Positions 31,424-40,663 are shown, counted from the first letter of the stretch. The stretch is 64,000 nucleotides of DNA from FEN-1250 sp038237245 (GCA_038237245.1 JBBRYY010000005.1:5789-69788); one strand, 5' to 3'. The notes: generated from the letters alone by a model not told the origin. Numbers and translations are program-made.

Positions 31424-31888
31424 CTAGCGCGTCTCCCATCCGGTGAGGACGATCTGCCCACCCGTCGAAAACTTCGAAAGGTTATCGGCGACCGCCTTGA
31501 AGCCGGGCGTCGCCATGCCGGACTTGAGCGCGGCTTCGCTCGGGAACCAGAGCTGCGCCATGCGATAGTGCGCCGGCTTCGAGCCGTCTGCGTTGGGCGC
31601 GAACTTGATGAGCACCGCCTTCGAGAAGCCGATTTCCTTTGCCTTCTCATTGACCAGCGGCAGGTGCGTCGTGGAATAGTACTTCTCGAACGCGGCCGTA
31701 TCCTTCGGCCAATTGTACAGCACGACGACTGCGGAAATCGGGGCGTCGGCGGCAGGCGCGCCGGCAACGGGTGCCATCGCAGTCGTGTCCTTCATCGAGC
31801 CCATCGCCGTGTCGGTAGCGGGCTTGTCGGCGGGCTTGGAACACGCGAACACGAGCAGGGCTGCGGCAAGCGGGGCAAAAAAACGCAT
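31424..31888 (-). CDS. EthD-domain lipoprotein
   Basis: 154 residues from ATG 31888 with GGAG 8-9 bases upstream. The lipobox is LLVFAC (Cys16), followed by a Thr/Ala/Lys linker, then an EthD-type domain: SAVVVLYNWPKDTAAFEKYY, HLPLVNEKAKEIGFSKAVLI and HYRMAQLWFPSEAALK. EthD proteins are small dimeric ferredoxin-fold proteins of unclear activity. Being an envelope lipoprotein inside an otherwise cytosolic C1 operon is odd. It lies 86 nt after mch and 58 nt ahead of the RimK gene, with a hairpin on that side. Confidence 0.75.
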   Translation of the reverse strand: MRFFAPLAAALLVFACSKPADKPATDTAMGSMKDTTAMAPVAGAPAADAPISAVVVLYNWPKDTAAFEKYYSTTHLPLVNEKAKEIGFSKAVLIKFAPNADGSKPAHYRMAQLWFPSEAALKSGMATPGFKAVADNLSKFSTGGQIVLTGWETR

Positions 31889-31974
31889 ATCATTTCTCCA
31901 TTGAGAGTCGTACCCTCGAGGTGCGAGGGAGTGAGAACATAGCACAACACAGTAGCAATTGTGACCAGCCGGCC

Positions 31975-32949
31975 TCACTCGTCCAGCAGCGAGCGCCGCA
32001 GCACCTCGGCGTTCACCAACCCGCCGTGGAACGTCTTCCCCGTCGTCGCGCTCGTGAGCCACACCTCGGCGGGACTGAAAAGCATCTTGTCGATCTTGTA
32101 GAAATCTCCGCCGTAGCGCTTGAATGTCTCGTAAAACGGTGTGCCGTAGTCCGGCGATGACGACGCGGGCATCTTCGCGGCGAGGTCGGCGAGCTCGTCG
32201 TCGGATGCGTCGACCACGTACGCGGTCTGGCCGCCGTACAGGATGCAGTCGTTCGTGCGGCCGATCGCGCGCAGATCGTTCTTCGCAAGCGGCGGAAGCG
32301 GCGCCGTACCGATGCCGCTGACGACGCGATTCACGTCGAAGCCGAGCACCTCCATCTTGTGCAGCCCGGTCTCGAGGATGCGCGCAACAACCTGCACGCC
32401 GCCCGCGAGGCTCGCGGTGGGTGCGATGGCGAAGGTGAGCTGCGACGGGGTGAGCGAAGCCTTCTGTGCGACGAGCGCGACGACTTCCTCCGTTGGAATC
32501 GTGCGTCCCTCGAGCACGAGCACGCCGCGCGCGGCGGTTTCCTGGTAGCCCAGCTTTTCGAAGAGCTCCTTCTCGACACGCGCATGCGCGCGCAGCGGGC
32601 CGGACGCCATCGCGAAATATTTGCCGACGGTGAGCGCCCAGCCGGCGTACTGCGACGCCATGCACGAGACGGCGGGATGATCGGTCCACACCTCGACGCC
32701 CGGGAGCGCAGAGCCGCCGATCTCCAGCTGTGCGTAGCGAATGTGTCCGAGCCCGCCCATGCAGAGCTCCGCGAGGCCGATACCGGCTCCGTAGCCGCCG
32801 CGCACATCGATGCCGGCGTCGATCACGCGCGCGCCGGAGGGGAGCGTCTGCACCGCGACGCGCAGCTCGTCCGCGCGCGCCGCGACATCGTCCGCGATCT
32901 TCCACGCGCGCTCGTTGAGATTCATCGACTTCACGGGGACGCTTGCCAT
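31975..32949 (-). CDS. mch: Methenyltetrahydromethanopterin cyclohydrolase
   Basis: Hydrolyses methenyl-H4MPT to N5-formyl-H4MPT. 324 residues from ATG 32949, the family length. Typical segments: DVRGGYGAGIGLAELCMGGL, VWTDHPAVSCMASQYAGWAL, VLEGRTIPTEEVVALVA and SGIGTAPLPPLAKNDLRAIG, then YGGQTAYVV. Its first 19 nt overlap the end of fhcC. It is the third step of the C1 oxidation line after fae and mtdB, and is encoded directly after the fhc genes that take its product. Confidence 0.97.
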   Translation of the reverse strand: MASVPVKSMNLNERAWKIADDVAARADELRVAVQTLPSGARVIDAGIDVRGGYGAGIGLAELCMGGLGHIRYAQLEIGGSALPGVEVWTDHPAVSCMASQYAGWALTVGKYFAMASGPLRAHARVEKELFEKLGYQETAARGVLVLEGRTIPTEEVVALVAQKASLTPSQLTFAIAPTASLAGGVQVVARILETGLHKMEVLGFDVNRVVSGIGTAPLPPLAKNDLRAIGRTNDCILYGGQTAYVVDASDDELADLAAKMPASSSPDYGTPFYETFKRYGGDFYKIDKMLFSPAEVWLTSATTGKTFHGGLVNAEVLRRSLLDE

Positions 32950-33752
32950 TCCAGAATTTCTCCTTTGCCGATCTCGGCGAGATCGCCGCTGTATCGCCTG
33001 AAGAGGCCGTGTAGATGCGTGTCGTCGACGGGGAGATCGAAGCGCTTGCGCAGCCAGAGGAGCATCAGTGAGAGGTGCGGCGGACGATAGGTGCACGCGT
33101 AGGCGTACGTCGCCGGGATGCGCACGAGGCCGAGTGCGACGATGGTGCCGCGCTTGTTGCCGGCACCGACGTTCTCGCCGATCGCGCCGGCGACGATGAC
33201 GTTGCCGGCGATCATCCCCACTCCGGCGCCGTCGCCACACGCTGCGCAATACAGGATCCCGCGTCGCATGCGCGCACCGGCCTCGCGACCAGCGAAGCCG
33301 CGCACGATGATCTCGCCGCCCGTCATCCCCTTCGAGGCACCCTGCAGCGCGCCCCCCGCGCGATCGCCAACGTTCCCGGCGATCACGATCGAGCCCCCCG
33401 CCATCGCGGAGCCCGCATCGTCGCCGGCGCTTCCCTGCACCGTGATCGCACCTCCGCGCATCCGCGCGCCGAGTGCGTTGCCGATCGAGCCGGTGACTGT
33501 GAGCGACCCCGCGCTCATCAGGGTGCCGACACCGTGGAGCTGAGCGAGATCGCCGTCGATCACGAGGCTCGACGACCGCTCGCCAGCCACCGTGAAGACG
33601 TCTCCGAGGGGTACGTTTGCGCGACCATCGCGGAGCTCGAGCGCGGAGATCTCCCGCGCGTCGAGCGCGGCGAGTCGATCCGGCGCGATCGCATCGGCGT
33701 CCAGCGGGCGCGCAAGTGGAGCACGGAGGGTGAGCGTGATGCGATCGCTCAT
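32931..33752 (-). CDS. fhcC: Formyltransferase/hydrolase complex subunit C
   Basis: 273 residues. The right-handed parallel beta-helix of FwdC/FhcC is visible as repeating Gly-x-x-G turns: GSIGNALGARMRGGAITVQG, GSAGDDAGSAMAGGSIVIAG, GAIGENVGAGNKRGTIVALG. In bacteria FhcC belongs to the FhcABCD complex that converts formyl-H4MPT to formate through methylofuran; the subunit is structural. Its start overlaps the fhcD stop by 4 nt; its 3' end overlaps mch by 19 nt. Confidence 0.95.
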   Translation of the reverse strand: MSDRITLTLRAPLARPLDADAIAPDRLAALDAREISALELRDGRANVPLGDVFTVAGERSSSLVIDGDLAQLHGVGTLMSAGSLTVTGSIGNALGARMRGGAITVQGSAGDDAGSAMAGGSIVIAGNVGDRAGGALQGASKGMTGGEIIVRGFAGREAGARMRRGILYCAACGDGAGVGMIAGNVIVAGAIGENVGAGNKRGTIVALGLVRIPATYAYACTYRPPHLSLMLLWLRKRFDLPVDDTHLHGLFRRYSGDLAEIGKGEILEWQASP

Positions 33753-34663
33753 GCCGGCCCATCCTCGACATCGCCGCCCATGATCTTCTGCAGATGAAAG
33801 TGGAATGGGCCGAGCTTGCCGCCGTAGTTGCCGGCGGTAATCGAGTGCACGCCCGGCCGGCATGCGGCGTCGATGCCGGTCTGCATCGCCGTTGCGATCG
33901 AGCGGAAGTCGAGCCCGTCAAGGACGATCTCGAGCACGGAGTTCACCCCTTCCGGAAGATCGCTATTCGTGATCGCGCGCAGTGTCGGCGCGAAGGCGTC
34001 GTTCGTGGACGCGATCATCGTCTTGTAGCGCTTCGCGCCCACCTTGCTGCCGCTGCGCACGATGCCGCCGGGGAATGGGAGGATCACGCCGGGCATTCCT
34101 GCCATCGCGTCGACCGCTGCCTCCGCCGCATCGAGCGCCGCATCCGCGCTCTCGGCGAGGATGAGAAAATTTCCTCCGCCGACGCCCTTCGCCTTGCCGA
34201 ACATCTCCTGGATGAGGAACTCGCCTTCCATCACCGGCAGTCGCCAGTAGCGCTGGCCGTCGATCATCTTGCTTCCCTGGAAACCATCGCCGAAGGTGCG
34301 CAGCGGCTTGCCGATCGCGATGCGGTCCGGTGCATCCGGAAGGCCATCGAAGCAAGCGGTGGTCGGACAGGTGAGCACCGTCTGGCCGATGCGCTCGATC
34401 ACGCGCTTGGGCAGCGAGTCCGAGTCCATCGTGAAGAGGAGGACGCTGATCCCCGGACGACCATCCGGGGTCTCGCCCGGCGCGAGCTCGCGCTCGATCG
34501 CCGCCTCGCATTTGCACGCGATGACGGAGGTCGCGAAGCCGGTGAGCTTGTTCGCGGACTCGCGCGCCCACTTCTGATTCTTCGCCGTGATGATGATGCG
34601 TACGCCGCGCATCCCGAACGCTTCGGCGAAGGTGTCATCAATGTGCACCCCGCGGATGTCCAT
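33749..34663 (-). CDS. fhcD: Formylmethanofuran:H4MPT formyltransferase (complex subunit D)
   Basis: 304 residues, Ftr family: VHIDDTFAEAFGMRGVRIII at the N-terminus, SVIACKCEAAIERELAPGET, FGDGFQGSKMIDGQRYWRLP, FGKAKGVGGGNFLILAESA and a C-terminal ITAGNYGGKLGPFHFHLQ. It transfers the formyl group from H4MPT to methylofuran within FhcABCD. Start overlaps the fhcA stop by 1 nt (TAATG) and stop overlaps fhcC by 4 nt, so translation is coupled. Confidence 0.97.
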   Translation of the reverse strand: MDIRGVHIDDTFAEAFGMRGVRIIITAKNQKWARESANKLTGFATSVIACKCEAAIERELAPGETPDGRPGISVLLFTMDSDSLPKRVIERIGQTVLTCPTTACFDGLPDAPDRIAIGKPLRTFGDGFQGSKMIDGQRYWRLPVMEGEFLIQEMFGKAKGVGGGNFLILAESADAALDAAEAAVDAMAGMPGVILPFPGGIVRSGSKVGAKRYKTMIASTNDAFAPTLRAITNSDLPEGVNSVLEIVLDGLDFRSIATAMQTGIDAACRPGVHSITAGNYGGKLGPFHFHLQKIMGGDVEDGPA

Positions 34664-36309
34664 TAGACGGCTCCCGTCGGCATCGGCGTATCGCGCAGCC
34701 CCGTCACTGGATAATTCGCGAGCTGGATCGCGGAGTACGCCTCGAAATACTTCCCGAGATCGCGCATGAGCGATTCATCGTAGCCGGGCTGCACGAAGAT
34801 GCGCTTTCCAGCGGGCGCACGACGCAGCTGTCCTTCCTCGACGACGAGCGTCCCGGCTTTGACAACGTAGCGCGGCGTCGCGAACATCGTCGCATAATTC
34901 GCATCTCGGCTATAAATCGTGATGTCCGCGTCCGCGCCGACACCGAGATGTCCCTTCTGTCTAAGGCCGAGCTGGCGCGCCGGACCTGCGCGCGTGATGA
35001 TCGCGATCTCGTTGAGCGTGTACTCGCGCGCGATGCCATCGGCGAGCGCGCTCCCGGCGAGCATCTTGTGATTGACGCTCTTGAGCTTCTCGTCGCGGTA
35101 GGCGCGGTCCATCAGCAGGCGGATGAGATCGGGGTAGCTCCTGAACGATCCGCCGTTCGGATGGTCGGTGGAGAGCACCATCCGCCACGGATCCGTCGAA
35201 AGCAGAAAGAGCTCGAGCCCCACCACCCATTGCAGCGACGAAATCGCCGCCTTGTCCCTGTACGCGTACGGGACGATACCACAGCCGGTCTCGAGCTCGA
35301 TGTCGGCGTTGATCCACTTCCTTCCCGTGCTCGTGTGCAGCAGATACTCGACAGCGCCGTCGGCGGTGAGCGTCGTCGCATCGCCGAACATCACCTGCCC
35401 CACATCGCCCGTGATCTCCGGATGCGAGTTCACGTACTCGGCCACCTGGCGCGCAGCGGAGCTCCACGACTTCCCGCGTTCGCCGCCGTAGCTGTGAAAT
35501 TGCAGATGCGTGAAGTGCGCGCGGCGCCCTTCGAGCGCGCGCATACTTTCGAGCGTCGTCGCGACATTTCCGGGGACACCAAGGTTGTTGCAGTGGATGT
35601 GCACCGGATGCGGGAGGCCCAGCTCCGTGGCCGCGCCGGCGAGCACCTCGAGGATTCTGCGCGGCGTCACGTTCGATGCGCCCACGGGATCGTCGATCGT
35701 CTTCACCTCGCGCACGTTGCGCTTCCACAGCTCGACGCCACCCGGATTGACGACCTTGATCGCATAGCCGCCGGTCGACTTGAGGATCCACGCCGCGTAG
35801 TCCTTCGCGCGGCCGATCTCATTCGCGGCGATCTGGCGATGGAGATATTCGTCGTTGCCGAGGAGCGCGAAGAAGCCGCCGTCGATGATCGGCGTGTCGT
35901 CGAACTCGGCGTGCGTCTGCCGCGCGGCGACCGGAGCGACTGCCGCATCGAATACCGTGGTGTAGCCGAGCCCGGCGTAGCGATAGCCGGTGGTGAAGGT
36001 GCTCGGCACCGTACCGCCGGTGCCGGAGCGCGGGATGACGGCATCATCGAGCGCGGGGGCGGCGACGGGATCGAGCGTGTGCTCCTCGGGAAGGAGGCGG
36101 CGTCCCATCGACACGCTGGAGGCGGCGACGTGCGCGTGAATGTCGATGCCCCCCGCCATGATGACCATACCGTCGGCGCGGAGCACCGGTGCATCCGCCG
36201 GGAGCGACGCGACGATACGGCCGCCGTCGATGCAGATGTCGCGCCCATCGCCGTCGATGCCGTTGGCGGGATCGTGGATCGCGCCGCCGGTGATGCGGAG
36301 CTGCGTCAT
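34663..36309 (-). CDS. fhcA: Formyltransferase/hydrolase complex subunit A (formylmethanofuran hydrolase)
   Basis: 548 residues, amidohydrolase fold like FwdA. Metal site HAH at His58/His60 in GGIDIHAH; the metal-bridging lysine is likely in GGYAIKVVNPGG. Further matches are VHIHCNNLGVPGN, HFTHLQFHSYGG and a late VLSTDHPNGGSF with its metal Asp. It hydrolyses formyl-methylofuran to formate. Overlaps fhcB by 4 nt (ATGA) and fhcD by 1 nt. Confidence 0.97.
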   Translation of the reverse strand: MTQLRITGGAIHDPANGIDGDGRDICIDGGRIVASLPADAPVLRADGMVIMAGGIDIHAHVAASSVSMGRRLLPEEHTLDPVAAPALDDAVIPRSGTGGTVPSTFTTGYRYAGLGYTTVFDAAVAPVAARQTHAEFDDTPIIDGGFFALLGNDEYLHRQIAANEIGRAKDYAAWILKSTGGYAIKVVNPGGVELWKRNVREVKTIDDPVGASNVTPRRILEVLAGAATELGLPHPVHIHCNNLGVPGNVATTLESMRALEGRRAHFTHLQFHSYGGERGKSWSSAARQVAEYVNSHPEITGDVGQVMFGDATTLTADGAVEYLLHTSTGRKWINADIELETGCGIVPYAYRDKAAISSLQWVVGLELFLLSTDPWRMVLSTDHPNGGSFRSYPDLIRLLMDRAYRDEKLKSVNHKMLAGSALADGIAREYTLNEIAIITRAGPARQLGLRQKGHLGVGADADITIYSRDANYATMFATPRYVVKAGTLVVEEGQLRRAPAGKRIFVQPGYDESLMRDLGKYFEAYSAIQLANYPVTGLRDTPMPTGAV

Positions 36310-37568
36310 GGCTGCGCCTGTTGCGCGGCGATCGCGGCGCCGAGCGCCTTGAGGACCGAAGCGGTATCGCGCGGCGTGGGGAGGAGCGCGCGGAGCGGAA
36401 GCGGAAGATCGTCGGTACGGAAGGCGATGCCGGATTCATGAATCCCCGCGACGCCGGTGTCGATAGTGATGCCAGTGCCGAGTGTGCTTTCGCTCGCGCG
36501 CGGCCCGATGACGATGGTGCGAACGCCGCGAAGGGCGTCGGTCACCAGGCGCGGGATGGCGACGACGGCGCCGACGATCAGCGCCACGTCGATCGCTCCG
36601 TGCATGAGTCGCGGCAGCGACGCGTGCTCTGGCTTGTAGCGCGGGAAGCCGGCTGCGAAGTCGACCGCCATCGGGAATCCGGTCTGCCAGGTGAGCGTCG
36701 TGTCGGCGCCATTGCGATTGCCGCCCGCGCGCAGCGTACAGAGTGATCCGCGCGTCGTTGCGTTGAGCGCCTGCGTGAGCGCGATGAGTCCATCTGCGCG
36801 CGCCGTGAGCAGCGGCGAGGGCGACTCGGCGTCCGTCACGACCACTGGGTATTTCGCGCGCGTGAGCCGCGCTGCGAGCTCCGTCACTCTCGCGGTGATC
36901 GAATCGCCTCCCACGGTGCGGCTCGCGAGCGACGCGCGCAACGCCGCGAGAAAGAGCGGCTCCTCTTCGGCCGTCATCTGGATGCGCAAATCGGCGTCGT
37001 CCGGCCCGCGCTGCGAGCCGACATCAACCGCGATGACCGTGCGATCCTTCCGTCCGTTCGGCAAATAGACCCCGACGGGATCCGGCGCGTAGCGGCTCTG
37101 GAAGCGCGGATAGCTCACCGCTGGATCCACGGCCCAGAACACCACGACGTCGGCCCGATTGCGGATCTCGCCAAGCGTGGCGCTCGCGCGTCCGCGCCGC
37201 TGCGCCGCGAGAATCCCCTCGCTTGCGGCGAACGATGTGACGGTGTCGAGAAAGGCACGCAGCTGGTCGGCCACCGCGACGGCGGCGCGCTGCGCCTCGG
37301 TGGTGAGATCGGGGGCGAGATAGACCAGCGGTGCGCGTGCGTCCCGCAGCACCGTCGCGATCTCGCCGAGTACATCCTCGACGGCGGCGGAACGCCCACC
37401 GGTGATGGCGCCGGGCACCGCGCCGTCGCCGAACCAGCGCACTCCTAGCGCACACGCATTGCGCGCCTCGGTGATGCGACCTCCGTCGATCACGACCGCA
37501 ATGTCATCGCATGCGCATCCGCATCCGAGACAGACCGCGTGCTCCTCGATCCGCGCGGCTTCGCTCAC
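36306..37568 (-). CDS. fhcB: Formyltransferase/hydrolase complex subunit B
   Basis: 420 residues from GTG 37568, chosen because it overlaps the upstream stop (GTGA); a longer frame exists but is a shadow of the ATP-grasp gene. Related to FwdB of archaeal formylmethanofuran dehydrogenase. The N-terminus has Cys13, Cys16, Cys18 and Cys20 (VCLGCGCACDDI), where archaeal FwdB binds a 4Fe-4S cluster. Bacterial Fhc works as a formyl hydrolase without a tungsten/molybdenum redox step; no FwdF/FwdG ferredoxin subunit is encoded nearby. Overlaps fhcA by 4 nt. Confidence 0.93.
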   Translation of the reverse strand: MSEAARIEEHAVCLGCGCACDDIAVVIDGGRITEARNACALGVRWFGDGAVPGAITGGRSAAVEDVLGEIATVLRDARAPLVYLAPDLTTEAQRAAVAVADQLRAFLDTVTSFAASEGILAAQRRGRASATLGEIRNRADVVVFWAVDPAVSYPRFQSRYAPDPVGVYLPNGRKDRTVIAVDVGSQRGPDDADLRIQMTAEEEPLFLAALRASLASRTVGGDSITARVTELAARLTRAKYPVVVTDAESPSPLLTARADGLIALTQALNATTRGSLCTLRAGGNRNGADTTLTWQTGFPMAVDFAAGFPRYKPEHASLPRLMHGAIDVALIVGAVVAIPRLVTDALRGVRTIVIGPRASESTLGTGITIDTGVAGIHESGIAFRTDDLPLPLRALLPTPRDTASVLKALGAAIAAQQAQP

Positions 37569-38719
37569 GCGCTCTTCCGACGCATTCGCCCCTCGACCTC
37601 CGCAAATCGTATCCGCGCGCGCCGCACGAGGGCGGCGTAACAGAGAGCGCTCGTGCGCCCACTCGCGAAGATAGTGCATATCGGGCTCCCCTGCGCGATG
37701 CGCTCGCCGGGGGCCGGGATGTCGCGCAGGTCGTCGTCGGCGAGCCAGCGGGTGGTGTCGCCGAGCACGACGGTCTGCCGTGCGTAGAGCACTGCCTTCC
37801 CGCGCACGAGCGAGATCGTCTCGCCGGAATTGGACTGCAGTGTGGAGAGCGCATTCGTGCACCCCGCCACGTGCGCGAGCCAGATCGAGCGCCCGGTCGC
37901 GCGCTCGACGAGCTCCATCGAAGCCGTGGGCCGTGGATTCACCTCGATCACGTACGGCATGTCCTGATGAGCCATAAAATCGATTCCGCACACGCCACGA
38001 AGCGCGAACTCGCGCGTCACCGATCGCGCGAGCTCGACGGCGGCCGCGAAGAGGTCGGGGCGATGCGGCTCGAGAATGCTCCCGCAGTACGCGAAGCCGC
38101 GCGCGCCGAACGCCGCATCGCCCGAGAGCTGTCGCGTGAGCGCGAGTGGAATCAGCTCGGCGCCATCGGCGACGAAGATGATCGAGCCCGCAGTGCCGCG
38201 GATGCGCTCCTGCACGATCGATGTGCGCGGCACCGGCATCCCGTTCGTCCACCGCACGATGCCGTGACCGCCGCCGGAGCGGCGCGGCTTGAGCAGCCAT
38301 CGCGTCGAGCTCGCCGCGCGCGGCGCCGAGGCGCGCACCGCAGGCGTGCGCAGCCCGAGGCGCGGCAGCGTTCGCGCGAGCCCGAGCGGGTCACGCACGC
38401 GCTTCAGCACTGCGGGCGTGTTGCCAAGTAGTGTGCGCCCGCGCGCAAGCACCTCGACCGCGGCAGGAGCGTTCTCGAAGCTCGACACGTACGCCACGGC
38501 GCTCGCCTCGATGTTGCGACTTGCGCGCGCGACGGCGTGCTGATCGAAGACTCCGCTCCCGTCGCCAGGAATCGCGACCACGTCAGCGATGCGCCGCAGA
38601 TCGAGATCTCCGTACGCATCGATGGCGGTCACGCGCACGCCCGCGCGCGCGGCGGACTCCGCAAGCGCGCGCACCGACACTCCGGCAATCAGCACCCGTT
38701 CGCGCGACGATGCCCTCAC
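37565..38719 (-). CDS. ATP-grasp ligase of H4MPT/methylofuran clusters (COG2232-like)
   Basis: 384 residues. N-terminal Rossmann-like domain (VLIAGVSVRALAESAARAGV), nucleotide loop WLLKPRRSGGGHGIVRW and metal-binding EVNPRPTASMELVE, the ATP-grasp signature. In archaea MfnD, an ATP-grasp protein, joins glutamate to tyramine for methanofuran; a glutamate ligase role for methylofuran is a fair inference. OrfY-like proteins of methylotrophs are the alternative label. Overlaps fhcB by 4 nt and the DUF1464 gene by 4 nt, so it is locked into the fhc operon. Confidence 0.85.
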   Translation of the reverse strand: MRASSRERVLIAGVSVRALAESAARAGVRVTAIDAYGDLDLRRIADVVAIPGDGSGVFDQHAVARASRNIEASAVAYVSSFENAPAAVEVLARGRTLLGNTPAVLKRVRDPLGLARTLPRLGLRTPAVRASAPRAASSTRWLLKPRRSGGGHGIVRWTNGMPVPRTSIVQERIRGTAGSIIFVADGAELIPLALTRQLSGDAAFGARGFAYCGSILEPHRPDLFAAAVELARSVTREFALRGVCGIDFMAHQDMPYVIEVNPRPTASMELVERATGRSIWLAHVAGCTNALSTLQSNSGETISLVRGKAVLYARQTVVLGDTTRWLADDDLRDIPAPGERIAQGSPICTIFASGRTSALCYAALVRRARIRFAEVEGRMRRKSA

Positions 38720-39786
38720 AGCCCGAGCCGTCGCAGCGCCGAATCCGGGGTGATGATCTTCAGATGATCGAGCACCGTGCCGCTCGCCTCGCGAATCCCC
38801 ATCACATCCGTGAGCACGGCGTGTCGCCCGCCCGCAAGCCCATCCGCGATCAGCGCCGCGCCCTGCGCCGCCTCCTTCGCGACCGACGCATAGCCGTGCA
38901 GCCGCCGCACCGGCGCAATCGTGCTCAAACGCAAATGCAGCTCCCGCACCACACTCGGCGCGCGCGCCACACGCCCCGAGATCAGAATCTCGTGCGGCGC
39001 CGGCACCGAGACGCAGAGCGCGGCCACCGCCTTCACGGCGCTCTCGATGAATGCGCTCCAGGCCAGTGTGTCGTCGCGCGTCTCGCCGTTCGAGAGCGCC
39101 TCGAGTGAGACGTCACTCCTCCCCACGATGCTCTCGACGCCGCCCGTGAACAGCAGCTCCTTCGTGATCGTCCCCGCGAGAAACGCGACCTCCCCATCGA
39201 GCGCGCCGGCGGCACGCATCCCGAGCGGCCCCGCGCTCCCACCCGCTCCGTCGACGATGCGGCCGTCGTGCACCGCGATGGCCGCGCTGAAGGCGCCGCC
39301 GAGCTCCAGCAAAATGAACGAAACATCGTTCAGCGCGCACCCGCGCCGCGTCGCCTGCTCGCGAATGCCGAGTGCGGCCGCGCAGAGCTTGTCCGCGGTG
39401 CCGAGATCGACGCGATTGATCTTTCTGTGCGCCGGAACCGACGCGAGATGGATCACCCCCGGCGTGAACACCACCGGAAGCTCCGCCGCCACCATCGCGG
39501 CGGCGAGCGCGCGCAACCCGCCGATGCCACCCTGTTCCCCCGGTGCCGCGAGATACGCGAGCCGCAGGGCGCGGTCGTCCGCCTTCGCGACGGTGGTGAG
39601 CGGGAGCCCGTACCCCGACGGCCCCGCAATGAGATCCGCACCGAGATCGCGCAGCATGCCGGCGAAAGCTGCAGGGTCTGCGAGCGCTTCCGCAGTCGGG
39701 ATCGTACGGTCGAGCACGAGCGCGCCGTCATCCAGCGCGCACACATCGATGCTGATGGTCCCTGGGTCGATGCCAACCGCGAGCAC
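38716..39786 (-). CDS. DUF1464 family ASKHA-fold protein
   Basis: 356 residues. Begins MLAVGIDPGTISIDVCALDD, an actin/hexokinase-like phosphate-1 loop, and continues AGPSGYGLPLTTVAKADD, FILLELGGAFSAAIAVHDG and ILISGRVARAP. DUF1464 members are annotated at best as predicted butyrate kinases and occur in archaea and H4MPT-using bacteria. A kinase step in C1-cofactor synthesis is possible; the substrate is unknown. Overlaps the ATP-grasp gene by 4 nt and starts 16 nt after mtdB. Confidence 0.82.
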   Translation of the reverse strand: MLAVGIDPGTISIDVCALDDGALVLDRTIPTAEALADPAAFAGMLRDLGADLIAGPSGYGLPLTTVAKADDRALRLAYLAAPGEQGGIGGLRALAAAMVAAELPVVFTPGVIHLASVPAHRKINRVDLGTADKLCAAALGIREQATRRGCALNDVSFILLELGGAFSAAIAVHDGRIVDGAGGSAGPLGMRAAGALDGEVAFLAGTITKELLFTGGVESIVGRSDVSLEALSNGETRDDTLAWSAFIESAVKAVAALCVSVPAPHEILISGRVARAPSVVRELHLRLSTIAPVRRLHGYASVAKEAAQGAALIADGLAGGRHAVLTDVMGIREASGTVLDHLKIITPDSALRRLGL

Positions 39787-39802
39787 GCTCGGCTCCCCGC
39801 CG

Positions 39803-40663
39803 CTACTGCATCAATTCTTTCGCGACGTCCTCGATCGTTTCCGCGTCGAGCACGAGGTCGTTGCGGGTGAACAGCCGCGCGATGCACTCCTTGTGCAGCT
39901 TCATCTTGAAGTTGCCGATGCCGAGCGCGCCGAACGCGATCGCGCCTTCGCGCGTCTCGCCGTCATCGTTCACCTCGACGCCTTCCACGCCGAGCGGCGG
40001 CAGCGCATTGAGGTCGACGACGACCTTGAGCTTCCCGGCCCACGCCGCGCGCGGGATGAGCATCACCCCCGCGGGCCCCGCGTTGAGCAGCACCTCGCAC
40101 CCTTCCACGGCGGCTGCGGCCTGCGACGGCTCGCGCAGCGGCACGGAGCGCACATCGCCTCCGAAGCGCGCGCAGATCTCCTTCGACACGCGCTCGCCAT
40201 CCTCCGGCTTGCGCGACGTGATGGTGACGTCGGCGCCCGCCTTGGCGAACAGCCCCGCCGCGCGCGTGCCGACGGGGCCCGTCCCCGCGGTGACGACGAT
40301 CTTGCGCCCCTTCACGCTGCCGCCGAGCGCCTTCGTGATCTTCACGACGGCGGCGACGGCGGTGGTGTTCGAGCCGTTCGAATCCAGCATCGTCGACACG
40401 CGGAAATTCGCGAAAAACGCCTTCGTCGCCGCGATGAGGAGCTTCTCGCCGGCAGACATGTCTGCGCCGCCGATGAAGATCGCGGTGTTCTTCATGTCCT
40501 TGGGACTGCGCGTGAAGATGCAGCCGTGCACGAGATCACGGACCTCGCCCTCCGTCACACCACCCTGGCTCATGATGCGGTCCGCACCCGCGTCGTACGC
40601 GACGACCTGGTCGAAGACGCTCGGAAGACGCGAGCTGTCGAGCTGCAGCAGGAGTTTCAGCAT
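39803..40663 (-). CDS. mtdB: NAD(P)-dependent methylenetetrahydromethanopterin dehydrogenase
   Basis: Oxidises methylene-H4MPT to methenyl-H4MPT. 286 residues from ATG 40663, the family length. N-terminal LLLQLDSSRLPSVFDQVVAY and YDAGADRIMSQGGV, IFIGGADMSAGEKLL, and the dinucleotide motif VVTAGTGPVGTRAAGLFAKAG are characteristic of MtdA/MtdB; association with fae and mch favours MtdB. It lies after fae on the minus strand, with a hairpin terminator between. A longer upstream frame lacks family similarity. Confidence 0.95.
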   Translation of the reverse strand: MLKLLLQLDSSRLPSVFDQVVAYDAGADRIMSQGGVTEGEVRDLVHGCIFTRSPKDMKNTAIFIGGADMSAGEKLLIAATKAFFANFRVSTMLDSNGSNTTAVAAVVKITKALGGSVKGRKIVVTAGTGPVGTRAAGLFAKAGADVTITSRKPEDGERVSKEICARFGGDVRSVPLREPSQAAAAVEGCEVLLNAGPAGVMLIPRAAWAGKLKVVVDLNALPPLGVEGVEVNDDGETREGAIAFGALGIGNFKMKLHKECIARLFTRNDLVLDAETIEDVAKELMQ

